Source: Paracoccus sp. M683 (GTDB lineage: Bacteria > Pseudomonadota > Alphaproteobacteria > Rhodobacterales > Rhodobacteraceae). Taken from it: DNA of 64,000 bases. The position numbers were made by a program, and so were the translations under genes. Positions within the stretch are counted from its first letter, which is position 1; each line of letters opens with the position of its first letter. The notes below the pieces were generated by a model, which did not search any database, had not been told where the DNA came from, and saw only the letters and a list, made by a program, of their open reading frames with translations. The stretch covers positions 1-64,000 of the forward strand of contig NZ_VKDF01000013.1 in the NCBI RefSeq assembly GCF_007096355.1. Reading direction: 5' to 3'. This document shows, in pieces, positions 27,453 to 34,563 of the stretch.

Positions 27453-29491
27453 TGCTCGGCCTCGGCCTTGATGACATGCGGCTTTCCCCCGGCCGTCATA
27501 GGATATCTGGCGGATCCCAGCCGCCGGCCGACGTTGCGCCCGCATGGACAACGAACCCGATGCTGGCCGGGGGCACTGTCGTTGGCGACACGCTGACGGC
27601 GACGCCCGGCACTTACACGGGCAGTCCAGCTCCAACCATCCAGTATCGCTGGCACCGTCGTATCGGCGCCGACCCTTGGGTGCAGATTGCCGGGCAGAGC
27701 AGCGACACCTACGTCATCGTCGCAGGAGATGAAGGTTACAACATCCGCGCGCAGGTGCGACTTGTAAATAGCGCGGGCGCTACAGGTTGGACGGCGGCTA
27801 CGCCCAACATCGGCGTCGATACGACGGTGCCAGGGGCAAGCGTCCTGGATCCTGCTACGGCGCGGTTCATGTTCATGCCGTATTCTTTCGCAAGCAACAT
27901 GCTTTACCTGCCTTGGCGCGATGGTGTGGCCGACCATGGTATGTCCGATCTGTTCCGGCCGGGCTATTCAGGGCCGGCCGGTGTTGCCCCGGTGCCGGGC
28001 CTGCCGGGATATAGCGTGAGCCAACTGGTCGCGCCATATGAGCGGCTGTTGCCGGAAATGATAGACGGCAGCCTGACCTATAATCCGGGCACTGATCCAA
28101 TCGCGGATATTGCGGGGTATGATGCGCTGGTCATCAGTCTGGGCGATTGGGGTTGGCACTCTGATACTGGTGGACACCTCTGGCAGCCTGACCAATGGGG
28201 CCGCACGGATCACCATGACGGCTTGGCTGCGAACGTTGCGGCTGCGCTGGATCTGGTCGAGGCTGCCGCCACGGCGGGCGCTAAAGGGATTCTGATTTAC
28301 GGTCAACCGCCGTTCCTGCCGAGCGAAACGGATTTCAGTAACGATGGCCTCTGGCGCAGTCATATCGACGGCTATGAGGGCGCGCATCAATACCTCGCTG
28401 ACGCCATCAGGCAGTGGCTCGATAATAACGGTCACGCGGACATGTTCTGCCGGATCGTCCCGGCGCATCGCCTGCTGGCCCGTATTTATGATGATGTGCA
28501 GGCTGGTGGCATCGTGCCCGGCGGGGTGACGGATCATCGTTATTTTCGGAGTGGGTATGATACGACCGGCGGCGCATCGACCCATCAATATATGCTGTCA
28601 GAACCCGGCATCTGGGCCATGCAGGCGCTTTTCGCCCTGGTCGCCTATAATCACTTGTCGTCGCCGCTTCCGTCGCCGCTGCCGATGACAACCTATGTCG
28701 ATGCGGCTATGGCGGCCTATCTCGCAGGCATCGCGACCGAGATCGCCGACGACTATGCCTATGCAGGCCGTGGCGGATCGGACCGAAGCCCCGTTGGTCT
28801 GGTGGCCTCGACCGGCGCAACCCCCGCCGAAATATTCGCGGCCGCGCGGATCGTCCAGATGGATGCAGTGTCTGATGCCAAATGGGCGGATTCGGCGCGG
28901 ACGACCCCCGCTGTCGATGGCGGACCGGTCGCCGCAATCGGCGATAGCTGGGCTGTCACAGACCCGGCCCGCGTGCCGATTCTTGATGGCGACGTGATCC
29001 ATTTCGCCGGCGACCCCATGCGGGCGAATGTCTCGCCGGCAATGACACCGGCCTATCAGGCGATGTTGGTCGATCTGCGTTATATGTCCGGGGATCACCG
29101 GATCATCGAGATGGACGGTTCAGAGGTCTGGATCAACAGCGGCGGGCAGTGGGCTCAGGCGTCTGGTGGGGCCAACCCGCAAGCAAGCTTTGGCGGCGGC
29201 GTCGATGGAGATCGCGCGCTGATCGAGGTGATCTGGTCGGGCGGTCAAAAGACCATCCGGCTGACCAATCTCGCCCGGCTGTCTGGCGAGGATCTGGTGC
29301 GGCAGTCGACATGGACCAGCGCGCCGATACCGGCGGCGGTCAACTGGGCGCAACTGTCCAGCACGGCCTATGGCGAGGATCACCAGAGCTGGATCAACTG
29401 GGTGCTGGTTGCGGATCAGGTGCCTACATATGATCAGCGGATCCTGCTCTACGATTGGATTGCCGCCCGCGTCGGACAAGAGGTGTGGTGA
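27452..29491 (+). CDS. Phage tail/receptor-binding protein with Ig-like and SGNH-hydrolase-like domains
   Basis: 679 aa from ATG 27452. Residues ~30-125 form an Ig-like domain (PTIQYRWHRRIGADPWVQIA ... NIRAQVRLVNSAG). About 140-400 has the SGNH-hydrolase plan: an early strand ending in FMPYSFASNM, YDALVISLGDWGW near 222, AKGILIYGQPPF, and ASTHQYMLSEPG near 375 as the possible catalytic His block. The usual GDS motif is not obvious, so catalysis is uncertain. About 460-679 is a concanavalin/LamG-like end (HRIIEMDGSEVWINSGG ... SWINWVLVADQ). A deacetylase or binding role on surface polysaccharide is likely. It could be the second receptor-binding protein besides the long fibre. Confidence 0.65.
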   Translation: MLGLGLDDMRLSPGRHRISGGSQPPADVAPAWTTNPMLAGGTVVGDTLTATPGTYTGSPAPTIQYRWHRRIGADPWVQIAGQSSDTYVIVAGDEGYNIRAQVRLVNSAGATGWTAATPNIGVDTTVPGASVLDPATARFMFMPYSFASNMLYLPWRDGVADHGMSDLFRPGYSGPAGVAPVPGLPGYSVSQLVAPYERLLPEMIDGSLTYNPGTDPIADIAGYDALVISLGDWGWHSDTGGHLWQPDQWGRTDHHDGLAANVAAALDLVEAAATAGAKGILIYGQPPFLPSETDFSNDGLWRSHIDGYEGAHQYLADAIRQWLDNNGHADMFCRIVPAHRLLARIYDDVQAGGIVPGGVTDHRYFRSGYDTTGGASTHQYMLSEPGIWAMQALFALVAYNHLSSPLPSPLPMTTYVDAAMAAYLAGIATEIADDYAYAGRGGSDRSPVGLVASTGATPAEIFAAARIVQMDAVSDAKWADSARTTPAVDGGPVAAIGDSWAVTDPARVPILDGDVIHFAGDPMRANVSPAMTPAYQAMLVDLRYMSGDHRIIEMDGSEVWINSGGQWAQASGGANPQASFGGGVDGDRALIEVIWSGGQKTIRLTNLARLSGEDLVRQSTWTSAPIPAAVNWAQLSSTAYGEDHQSWINWVLVADQVPTYDQRILLYDWIAARVGQEVW

Positions 29492-29528
29492 TGCGCGGCC
29501 ATACCTGTCGCAGCCGGGGCTGGTGCTG

Positions 29529-29789
29529 ATGGACCCATCCGCCATTATCCAAGAAATAGGTGGCGGCCTTTCGGCGGTCGTCAATGTCGCGCTGGCGGTG
29601 GCCCTTGTCGCGCTGTGGCGGCGCAACCTCACCCTGACCGACCGCAACGACTCCCTCAACGACAAGATGCTCGAAATCACGCAGACGATGGGCCGCGAGA
29701 ACCGGGAACTGATCGTCGCGACCAACACCACCCTGACAGCAGCAACGGGGGCGATCAATGCAGCAGTCAACCGATTGGATCGGCGTTGA
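29529..29789 (+). CDS. Small phage protein with one membrane helix and coiled coil
   Basis: 86 aa from ATG 29529. A transmembrane helix at about residues 14-31 (LSAVVNVALAVALVALW) is followed by a basic RRN and a heptad-patterned helix (LTLTDRNDSLNDKMLEITQT ... ELIVATNTTL). This is the layout of spanin- or holin-associated proteins. It starts the run of small membrane genes after the tail protein, 37 bp downstream of it. Function not determined. Confidence 0.6.
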   Translation: MDPSAIIQEIGGGLSAVVNVALAVALVALWRRNLTLTDRNDSLNDKMLEITQTMGRENRELIVATNTTLTAATGAINAAVNRLDRR

Positions 29790-29790
29790 T

Positions 29791-29976
29791 ATGGGCAAGC
29801 TCTGGAAGGCGATCTTCGGCAAGAACACGGGCGAGCGCGAGGCGCGTGTGGATGATCTGCTGCGCGAGCATCATGCCGCCTCTGATCCGCAAATCGCAGC
29901 GGTCAAGCAGCAGGCCAATGCAGCGCAGAGGCTTGTAAATCAACTTCAAAGGGACGTGACGCAATGGCCACGCTGA
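29791..29976 (+). CDS. Small soluble helical phage protein
   Basis: 61 aa from ATG 29791, one base after the preceding stop; an in-frame ATG at 29758 overlapping the previous gene has a better GGGGGC ribosome site and cannot be excluded (72 aa). The sequence MGKLWKAIFGKNTGEREARV continues as one charged helix rich in Gln/Ala (VKQQANAAQRLVNQLQRD), ending TQWPR. The amphipathic start could be membrane-peripheral. It overlaps the next gene by 13 bp. Confidence 0.55.
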   Translation: MGKLWKAIFGKNTGEREARVDDLLREHHAASDPQIAAVKQQANAAQRLVNQLQRDVTQWPR

Positions 29977-30359
29977 GTTCAGTTCTTTCAATCGTGACCA
30001 TTGTCGGCATGACCTGTCTGGCATGGGGCTATCGTCACGCGCTGGCCGTGCGCGGCACCGCGACATGGCATTTCACCATGAGCATGATGGTTCTGGCGAC
30101 CACGTTCAGCCTGCGCCGGGTCTATTGGGACGTGGTAGCCCCCATCGTTCGGCATCGCTGGCCCGAGACATGGGCCGAGATTTTCGCGATCCACGGCGGC
30201 ACAAACATCAACATCCTGTTCAACCTGGTCGCGCTGATGGCGATTTATCACGGCCTCAAGGCGCGCTGGTTGCTGTTGCCGGACGATGAGCGCGCGCGGT
30301 GGCATTGGTGGTCGGCATGGACGCATCCTGATGGCATCTATTTTCTTCGGCGGCGATAA
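29964..30359 (+). CDS. Phage membrane protein (holin-like), 131 aa
   Basis: Starts at ATG 29964 with GGGACG upstream. Three hydrophobic segments: LSSVLSIVTIVGMTCLAWGY (4-23), HFTMSMMVLATTFSLRRVYW (36-55), and INILFNLVALMAIYHGLKAR (about 80-99). The C-terminal tail is Trp/Arg-rich and presumably cytoplasmic. The size and three-helix topology suit a class I holin or a tail-fibre-associated membrane protein. It ends the + strand block before the toxin-antitoxin genes. No family was recognised. Confidence 0.55.
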   Translation: MATLSSVLSIVTIVGMTCLAWGYRHALAVRGTATWHFTMSMMVLATTFSLRRVYWDVVAPIVRHRWPETWAEIFAIHGGTNINILFNLVALMAIYHGLKARWLLLPDDERARWHWWSAWTHPDGIYFLRRR

Positions 30360-30396
30360 GCGGCTGCGAAATTGCGGAGTTGGCCGGGGTTAGGGG

Positions 30397-30681
30397 TCAG
30401 TCCATAGCCTTGCGCAGAGCTTCGTTCATTCGGGTCTGCCACCCCTGACCCGTCTGCCTGAACGCTTCCACGATGTCCGGATCGAGGCGCAGCGAGACCG
30501 CAACCTTCGGGTTGCTGGATTTCGGGCGCCCGGCTCTGCGGGCTTTTTCTGCCAGGGCGGGGAACACCTCGGCAAAAGGCTTGGCGCGGGCCAGTTCTTC
30601 GTTGGCCCATTCGGGGGTGTCGGGGTCGGAGGCGATCATGGCCTGAACCTCAGGTTCGGTCGGTTTCTTCGTCGTCATCAT
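30397..30681 (-). CDS. brnA: BrnA-family antitoxin, no BrnT toxin beside it
   Basis: 94 aa, starting at ATG 30681 or 30678 (MMTTKKPTEPEV). BrnA proteins neutralise the RNase BrnT and autorepress through a C-terminal ribbon-helix-helix. The family signature is clear at the end: KVAVSLRLDPDIVEAFRQTG followed by GWQTRMNEALRKAMD. BrnT normally lies directly upstream in the same operon. Here the upstream neighbours on that strand are hicB and hicA, and no BrnT-like sequence is visible in 30690-31430. It is therefore an orphan antitoxin, possibly an anti-toxin shield or a repressor. A 12-bp perfect inverted repeat sits 46 bp upstream of the start. Confidence 0.8.
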   Translation of the reverse strand: MMTTKKPTEPEVQAMIASDPDTPEWANEELARAKPFAEVFPALAEKARRAGRPKSSNPKVAVSLRLDPDIVEAFRQTGQGWQTRMNEALRKAMD

Positions 30682-30726
30682 AATTCCCACACAATTTGCT
30701 ACGCCGGTCCGCTATCTGTAATTACT

Positions 30727-30766
30727 GTATATGCATTAATTGATCACAATGAAATAATGCATATAC
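30727..30766. promoter_or_regulatory. 12-bp perfect inverted repeat between hicB and brnA
   Basis: GTATATGCATTA (30727-30738) and TAATGCATATAC (30755-30766) are exact inverse copies around a 16-bp loop. The arms are AT-rich with no following T-run, so an operator for brnA or hicAB autoregulation is more likely than a terminator, though attenuation of hicB mRNA is possible. Each arm itself contains the palindrome ATGCAT. Confidence 0.65.
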
Positions 30767-30773
30767 AAAAATA

Positions 30774-31169
30774 TCACGTCCCGATCAGTTCACGGCGGGC
30801 GGCAGAGGCCAGAAATGACGACCGATTCATACCGCGGTTCCTGGCCGTCTCGTCAATGGCGCGCAGCAAGCCGCGCTCTATGGTGATGTTGACACGTTGG
30901 ACGGCGGTATCGGCGGGGATATAGGGCACCGGGATCAGGACAGCGCCATCGGCAAGTTCGGCAGCAACATCGTCCCGCTTGCGGATCGCATCGAGTGATG
31001 CTGGCTCAACATCAGGCATATCCTCGAACCATAAGTCGAGGGCTTCGGCGGCGGCGGCAGGAATGCCGTCCCAATCGTCGGCGGCGGCGAATGCGCCGGG
31101 AAGATCGGGGAAGGTCAGGCCAAGGGCGCTGTATTCGTCCTCGTGAACAATGGCGATGTAGTAACGCAT
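30774..31169 (-). CDS. hicB: HicB antitoxin with ribbon-helix-helix end
   Basis: 131 aa from ATG 31169 (MRYYIAIVHEDEYSALGL), preceded by GGAG 7 bp away; a longer start at 31187 is less likely. The N-terminal half is the partial RNase H-like HicB fold (VHEDEYSALGLTFPDLPGAF, then AAAEALDLWFEDM). The C-terminal half (RVNITIERGLLRAIDETARN, then RSSFLASAARREL) is a ribbon-helix-helix DNA-binding domain, so it should both block HicA and repress the operon. It lies 47 bp downstream of hicA. Confidence 0.85.
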   Translation of the reverse strand: MRYYIAIVHEDEYSALGLTFPDLPGAFAAADDWDGIPAAAAEALDLWFEDMPDVEPASLDAIRKRDDVAAELADGAVLIPVPYIPADTAVQRVNITIERGLLRAIDETARNRGMNRSSFLASAARRELIGT

Positions 31170-31216
31170 GAGTTTGCTCCATGACATGGGTGCGGAGGGG
31201 CGATGGATCGGCCGGG

Positions 31217-31405
31217 CTATAAAAGCCCGGCCTGTCTGTAGATGCTTCTGACGGTCCCGAGCGGAAGGTCCTTCTTCGGGTGAGGCAGGATGACGGTCCT
31301 GTCGCCCTTCCGAAGCTTGAGGTGCGAGCCTGTCTTGCTGACTTCCTCGAACCCTTCGCTCTTGAGCCGTTTCAGGAGCTTTCGGGAATTGGTCTCTAGC
31401 TCCAT
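31217..31405 (-). CDS. hicA: HicA toxin (mRNA interferase)
   Basis: 62 aa from ATG 31405 with a strong AGAAAGGAGGGG ribosome site. HicA toxins are small double-stranded-RNA-binding-fold RNases that cut mRNA. The conserved pattern is present: GFEEVSKTGSHLKLRKGDRT with the catalytic His28, then VILPHPKKDLPLGTVRSIYR. Length is standard for the family and no lesion is seen, so the toxin is probably active. A good sigma70-like promoter lies upstream and hicB follows. The pair sits in reverse orientation within the lysis end of the prophage. Confidence 0.9.
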   Translation of the reverse strand: MELETNSRKLLKRLKSEGFEEVSKTGSHLKLRKGDRTVILPHPKKDLPLGTVRSIYRQAGLL

Positions 31406-31426
31406 CGCCCCTCCTTTCTGAATACA

Positions 31427-31455
31427 TTTATACACACCGGCTATTATGGTGTCAA
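31427..31455 (-). promoter_or_regulatory. sigma70-like promoter of hicAB
   Basis: On the minus strand TTGACA (31455-31450) and TATAAA (31432-31427) are separated by exactly 17 bp, 22 bp upstream of the hicA start. TGTGTAT occurs twice, once over the -10 region and once upstream of the -35 (about 31473-31480), with the flanking sequence AT-rich, as expected of an autoregulated TA operator. The divergent endolysin gene starts about 70 bp to the right, so the region may be shared. Confidence 0.65.
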
Positions 31456-31522
31456 TTATAATATGTATATAAATACACAAAATTTCATCAACCTGCCTGT
31501 GAGAAATCAAGGGAAATCCGAC

Positions 31523-32161
31523 ATGAGAGATAATTTCGACCGGTGCTTGCGCGCCGTGCTGGCGCATGAGAGCGGCTGGGCGGATCACCCGTCCGATCCG
31601 GGCGGCGCGACGATGAAGGGTATCACCATCGGCACCTATCGCGCATGGAAGGGTCGAACGGTCAGCAAGACCGAACTGCGAAATATCAGCGATGCCGAGG
31701 TCTCCGAGATCTATCGCAAGAACTACTGGGACAACGTTCGCGGCGATGACCTGCCGTCCGGGCTTGATCTTGTGGCGTTCGATGCAGCGGTGAACAGCGG
31801 CGTTTCGCGGGGTGCAAAGTGGCTGCAAGGTGCCGTTGGCGCTGCGGCTGATGGTGCGGTCGGGCCGAACACGGTTTCCGCCGCCCGCGCCGCCGATCCG
31901 TTCCGCGCCGTCAACGCCGCCTGCGATGCACGGCTTCAATTCCTGCACCGCCTCAAGACGTGGCCGACCTTCGGCAAGGGCTGGTCGCGCCGCGTGGCCG
32001 AGGTCCGCGAGATGGCGCTGTCGATGGCGTTTCAGGCGAATGTCATTCCCCCCGCCGGACCCAACACCCCAATTGGCGAACCGTTCGCCGTCACCAATCC
32101 GCTGGCCACGTTCTTCGCCGCGCTGGCCCGCATTCTCGGCAACATCTTCGGAGGCAAGTGA
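31523..32161 (+). CDS. GH108-type endolysin (N-acetylmuramidase)
   Basis: 212 aa from ATG 31523 (AAGGGAAA ribosome site). The glycosyl hydrolase 108 domain covers about residues 1-165: AVLAHESGWADHPSDPGGAT with the catalytic Glu16, MKGITIGTYRAW, IYRKNYWDNVRGDDLPSGLD and VAFDAAVNSGVSRGAKWLQG, which is the peptidoglycan-binding-3 part. The C-terminal 40 residues are hydrophobic (NPLATFFAALARILGNIFGG), perhaps a membrane anchor, unlike most soluble GH108 enzymes. It would lyse the host late in infection together with the small membrane genes that follow at 2-bp spacing. Confidence 0.85.
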   Translation: MRDNFDRCLRAVLAHESGWADHPSDPGGATMKGITIGTYRAWKGRTVSKTELRNISDAEVSEIYRKNYWDNVRGDDLPSGLDLVAFDAAVNSGVSRGAKWLQGAVGAAADGAVGPNTVSAARAADPFRAVNAACDARLQFLHRLKTWPTFGKGWSRRVAEVREMALSMAFQANVIPPAGPNTPIGEPFAVTNPLATFFAALARILGNIFGGK

Positions 32162-32162
32162 C

Positions 32163-32360
32163 ATGTTTCTTTATATCCGCATGGTCCTGTATTTCGTGTT
32201 CGCGTGGCTCGCAGGCATGGGATACGGCGAAATGAGCGCAGACGGGGCGTTCTACCGCGTACCGCTCGATCTGCTGACCCAGATCATCGCCGGGGCCGTG
32301 GGCTTCGTCGGCACGTTCATCGTCGGCAGGATCGCCGAGGGCCGGGGCGGCAAAACATGA
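32163..32360 (+). CDS. Holin-like two-helix membrane protein
   Basis: 65 aa from ATG 32163, two bases after the endolysin stop. Helix 1 is MFLYIRMVLYFVFAWLAGMG (residues 1-20) and helix 2 LLTQIIAGAVGFVGTFIVGR (about 37-56), with a short basic C-terminus. The two-helix plan fits a class II holin or a pinholin. It overlaps the next gene by 4 bp. Confidence 0.6.
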   Translation: MFLYIRMVLYFVFAWLAGMGYGEMSADGAFYRVPLDLLTQIIAGAVGFVGTFIVGRIAEGRGGKT

Positions 32361-32575
32361 TCGCCCTGCTGCTTAGCCGTGCGGGCCTCTTGGCGCTTGC
32401 TGTGGCGGGCGTGGCGGCCCTTGGCGGCTGGGTCTACTGGCAGGGCGGCAAGGACGCCCGGCGCGAGGCTGACGGCTTGCGCGATCATATCACCACAAGA
32501 GAGAGGATCGACAATGCGCTGGATCGCCCTGCTGGCTGTAGCTGGCTTGACCGCCTGCAATCAGCCTGCGAATGA
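32357..32575 (+). CDS. Inner-membrane spanin-like protein (Rz-like)
   Basis: 72 aa from ATG 32357. The N-terminal membrane helix (IALLLSRAGLLALAVAGVAA, residues 2-21) is followed by a charged periplasmic helix (GGKDARREADGLRDHITTRE). It is shorter than most Rz proteins. The key support is the lipoprotein gene that begins inside it in another frame, the classic nested i-spanin/o-spanin arrangement. It would connect the inner membrane with the outer membrane lipoprotein for the last step of lysis. Confidence 0.6.
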   Translation: MIALLLSRAGLLALAVAGVAALGGWVYWQGGKDARREADGLRDHITTRERIDNALDRPAGCSWLDRLQSACE

Positions 32576-32717
32576 CAGCGGCCTTTGCGCCGGGCTGTCG
32601 CGCCCCGTGACTGCGCTGCGCGGCGCGCTGATCGAGAATTCCGCGCAGGTGCCCGAGCCGGTGGGTGAGGCGGGGGCTGACGTGGTTCTGGGATTCAACG
32701 CAGGTTGTGGCAAGTGA
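32514..32717 (+). CDS. Outer-membrane spanin-like lipoprotein (Rz1-like)
   Basis: 67 aa from ATG 32514, overlapping the Rz-like gene by 62 bp in a different frame. A lipoprotein signal is clear: MRWIALLAVAGLTAC with the lipobox LTAC and Cys15 as the acylation site. The mature part is short (NQPANDSGLCAGLSRPVTAL ...) with a hydrophobic-moderate helix and a second Cys pair (residues 24 and 65). This is the expected o-spanin partner. Confidence 0.7.
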   Translation: MRWIALLAVAGLTACNQPANDSGLCAGLSRPVTALRGALIENSAQVPEPVGEAGADVVLGFNAGCGK

Positions 32718-32871
32718 TCGCCGCCGGGGGGGCGTTGACCTGCACATTGAGCAGATGAGCGATGGCGTTTGGTGGATCGGTATCACGCACACTAGCGGGT
32801 CAGTCGATCATCTGACGCTAGCAACGCGTCGGGGAGCACTTATCTCAGCGACACTCGAGGTCGATGTGTGA
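32707..32871 (+). CDS. Small phage hypothetical protein
   Basis: 54 aa if started at GTG 32707 (CAGG just upstream), overlapping the spanin gene by 11 bp; an in-frame ATG lies at 32752. The sequence is a compact beta-strand protein (MSDGVWWIGITHTSGSVDHL, then RRGALISATLEVDV). No function is visible. It is one of the last genes of the + strand prophage block. Confidence 0.45.
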   Translation: MASDRRRGGVDLHIEQMSDGVWWIGITHTSGSVDHLTLATRRGALISATLEVDV

Positions 32872-32898
32872 CCCATTCCAACTGACGCGGAGAACGGG

Positions 32899-32997
32899 AT
32901 GAACTGTTTCATGATCCGGTGGGGCCTCGGCGGCGGCTATAGCGACTATCATGGCCGCTGGTGGCTGCATATCGGCCCGCTTCTGCTGCTGGCCTGA
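32899..32997 (+). CDS. Possible 32-aa phage microprotein
   Basis: ATG 32899 with GGAGAACGGG upstream gives MNCFMIRWGLGGGYSDYHGR and a hydrophobic end (HIGPLLLLA). It lies 27 bp after the preceding gene. Gly/Tyr/Trp-rich short proteins at the end of lysis cassettes are common, but at this size the call rests only on the ribosome site and position. Confidence 0.35.
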   Translation: MNCFMIRWGLGGGYSDYHGRWWLHIGPLLLLA

Positions 32998-33123
32998 CAC
33001 ATTCCACGAGACGCACCTGATCGTCCCAAGATCGGCTGATATTTGCTGCACATTATGCAGCGCATTTTGCGGCGCGTCCATTTCAGATTGGCTAATACCT
33101 GCGCGATTTCATGAAAAATTGTG

Positions 33124-33158
33124 GCGGAGGGGATGGGCCTGACGTCGAACCTTCTCCA
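33124..33158. repeat. 35-bp imperfect direct repeat, copy 1
   Basis: GCGGAGGGGATGGGCCTGAC... recurs at 34947-34981 with 32 of 35 bases identical and in the same orientation. Copy 1 lies in the noncoding stretch after the prophage (32998-33190); copy 2 sits where the IS5-like transposase frame breaks off. No other similarity extends beyond the 35 bp. The two copies flank the CorC fragment, the exchanger gene and the transposase fragment. Confidence 0.8.
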
Positions 33159-33189
33159 GTCTAAGTCATTGTTTTTATTGATCGCACGC

Positions 33190-33476
33190 ACCCTCGACGG
33201 AATGGCGAGACCCGACCTCCTGTATGACCTGCGACGCGGGCCGACGGATCCTACCTGATCGCGGGCTGGATGCCGGTCGACGAGTTCGCCGATCTGCTCT
33301 CGCTCGACTTGGACGAAGATCGCGACTTCGAGACAGTTGCAGGACTTGTCCTCGACGAAGTGGGCCAGTTGCCGGAAGTGGGGCAGCGCATCGACCTGCA
33401 AGGCTGGGGGGTCGAGGTGGTCGATATGGACGGTCGGCGCATCGACAAGCTTCTGGTGCAGAAGGCGGCGGCCTGA
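33190..33476 (+). pseudogene. CorC/HlyC-type transporter-associated domain, C-terminal remnant
   Basis: Only the end of a TlyC/CorC-family hemolysin-like or Mg/Co efflux-associated protein remains. The CorC_HlyC domain reads ADGSYLIAGWMPVDEFADLL then LSLDLDEDRDFETVAGLVLD and ends GWGVEVVDMDGRRIDKLLVQ. The frame upstream has a stop (TGA about 33222) inside what looks like the preceding linker, and the CBS and membrane domains are missing. The fragment begins close to repeat copy 1. An ATG at 33270 could still express 68 residues, but the domain would be incomplete. Confidence 0.7.
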
Positions 33477-33498
33477 GCCCGCCGCCGCTATCCTGGAT

Positions 33499-34485
33499 TT
33501 AGGGCCAGATCGCCCAGACATAGACGAGGTAGCCGGCGAGCAGGACCGCGCCCTCCCATCGCGCGATCCTGCGCCCGGTCCAGGCGAAGGCGACCAGCGC
33601 CAGCGAGACGCCGATCATCACGAGGTTGTCGAAGCTCACGATCTCGGCCGGGACCACGCCTGGCGCGATCAGCGCGGTGAAGCCGCCGATGCCAAGGATG
33701 TTGTAGATGTTCGAACCGACGATGTTGCCGAAGGCCACGTCGCCCTGCTTTTTGAGCCCGGCGACGATGGAGGTGACGAGTTCCGGCATGGAGGTGCCGA
33801 CCGCGACGATGGTCAGCCCGATCACTGTCTCTGAGATGCCGAAGCCACGCGCGAGCGATACGGCGCCGTCGACGAGGAACTTGCCGCCGAACACGACGAG
33901 CACCAGTCCGGCGACGGCGATCAGGGCTGAGACGAGGAGCGACGCCTGTGGTGGCGCCGGAGGGGCGAGCGCGGGATCTACCTCCTGCAAGGCGATGCTC
34001 TTGTCGTAGACCGCTCCGTGATCCGGGGTGGCGGCGCGCTCTTGCCGGAAGGCAAGAAAGATGTACCCAACGAGCGCAAGGATGAAGACCGCGCCTACGG
34101 CCCGCCCCATGGGCATCACCGCAGCGGCTGCCGCGAAGGCCACGGCCACGGCCAGCATCACCAGACCGTCGCGCTTGAGAGCCGACGACGCCACGATAAT
34201 CGGGCTCAGGAGTGCCGCGATGCCCGCGATCAGCAGGATGTTGGCGATGCTGGAACCGACGATGTTGCCGTACGCGATCCCCGGCGCATCCGAAAGCGCG
34301 GCCTGCACGGACGTTACGAGCTCGGGCGTCGAGGTGCCGAAGCCCACCAGCGTTAACCCAATGACAAGTGGCGAAACGCCCAAGCCCGTGGCGACCTGCA
34401 CGGCCCCGCGCACCAACAGTTCGCCGCCTGCAATCAGCAAGACAAGGCCGCCAATAAGCGGCAACCAGATTTCCAACACGTTCAA
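33499..34485 (-). CDS. Calcium/sodium antiporter, CaCA family (YrbG-like)
   Basis: 328 aa from ATG 34485. Ten or so membrane helices in two inverted halves, each with the alpha-repeat motif: GFGTSTPELVTS with GNIVGSSIANILLI (about residues 50-90), and VGTSMPELVTS with GNIVGSNIYNILGI (about 220-262). An acidic cytoplasmic loop separates them (about 150-180). It exchanges Ca2+ for Na+ across the inner membrane. Length and motifs are complete, so it is likely intact even though both neighbours are broken. No operon partner. Confidence 0.9.
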   Translation of the reverse strand: MNVLEIWLPLIGGLVLLIAGGELLVRGAVQVATGLGVSPLVIGLTLVGFGTSTPELVTSVQAALSDAPGIAYGNIVGSSIANILLIAGIAALLSPIIVASSALKRDGLVMLAVAVAFAAAAAVMPMGRAVGAVFILALVGYIFLAFRQERAATPDHGAVYDKSIALQEVDPALAPPAPPQASLLVSALIAVAGLVLVVFGGKFLVDGAVSLARGFGISETVIGLTIVAVGTSMPELVTSIVAGLKKQGDVAFGNIVGSNIYNILGIGGFTALIAPGVVPAEIVSFDNLVMIGVSLALVAFAWTGRRIARWEGAVLLAGYLVYVWAIWP

Positions 34486-34563
34486 ACTCCGTACGTTTTT
34501 TGATTGAGACCCTAGGGTCAGTCCCTATAAATCTTTCTTGCACGCCAGCATGTTGACTGATTC

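Noticed and set aside
30690-31430. Search for a BrnT toxin next to BrnA
   Set aside because: The upstream genes on that strand are clearly HicB and HicA; no BrnT-like frame was found on either strand.
31427-32164. Longer minus-strand frame running into hicA
   Set aside because: It is antisense to the endolysin; the ATG at 31405 has a strong ribosome site and gives the standard 62-aa HicA.
1-33000. Integrase, terminase, portal or att sites of the first prophage
   Set aside because: None of these could be recognised; the 35-bp repeat at 33124 and 34947 was considered as att but both copies lie on the same side of the phage genes.
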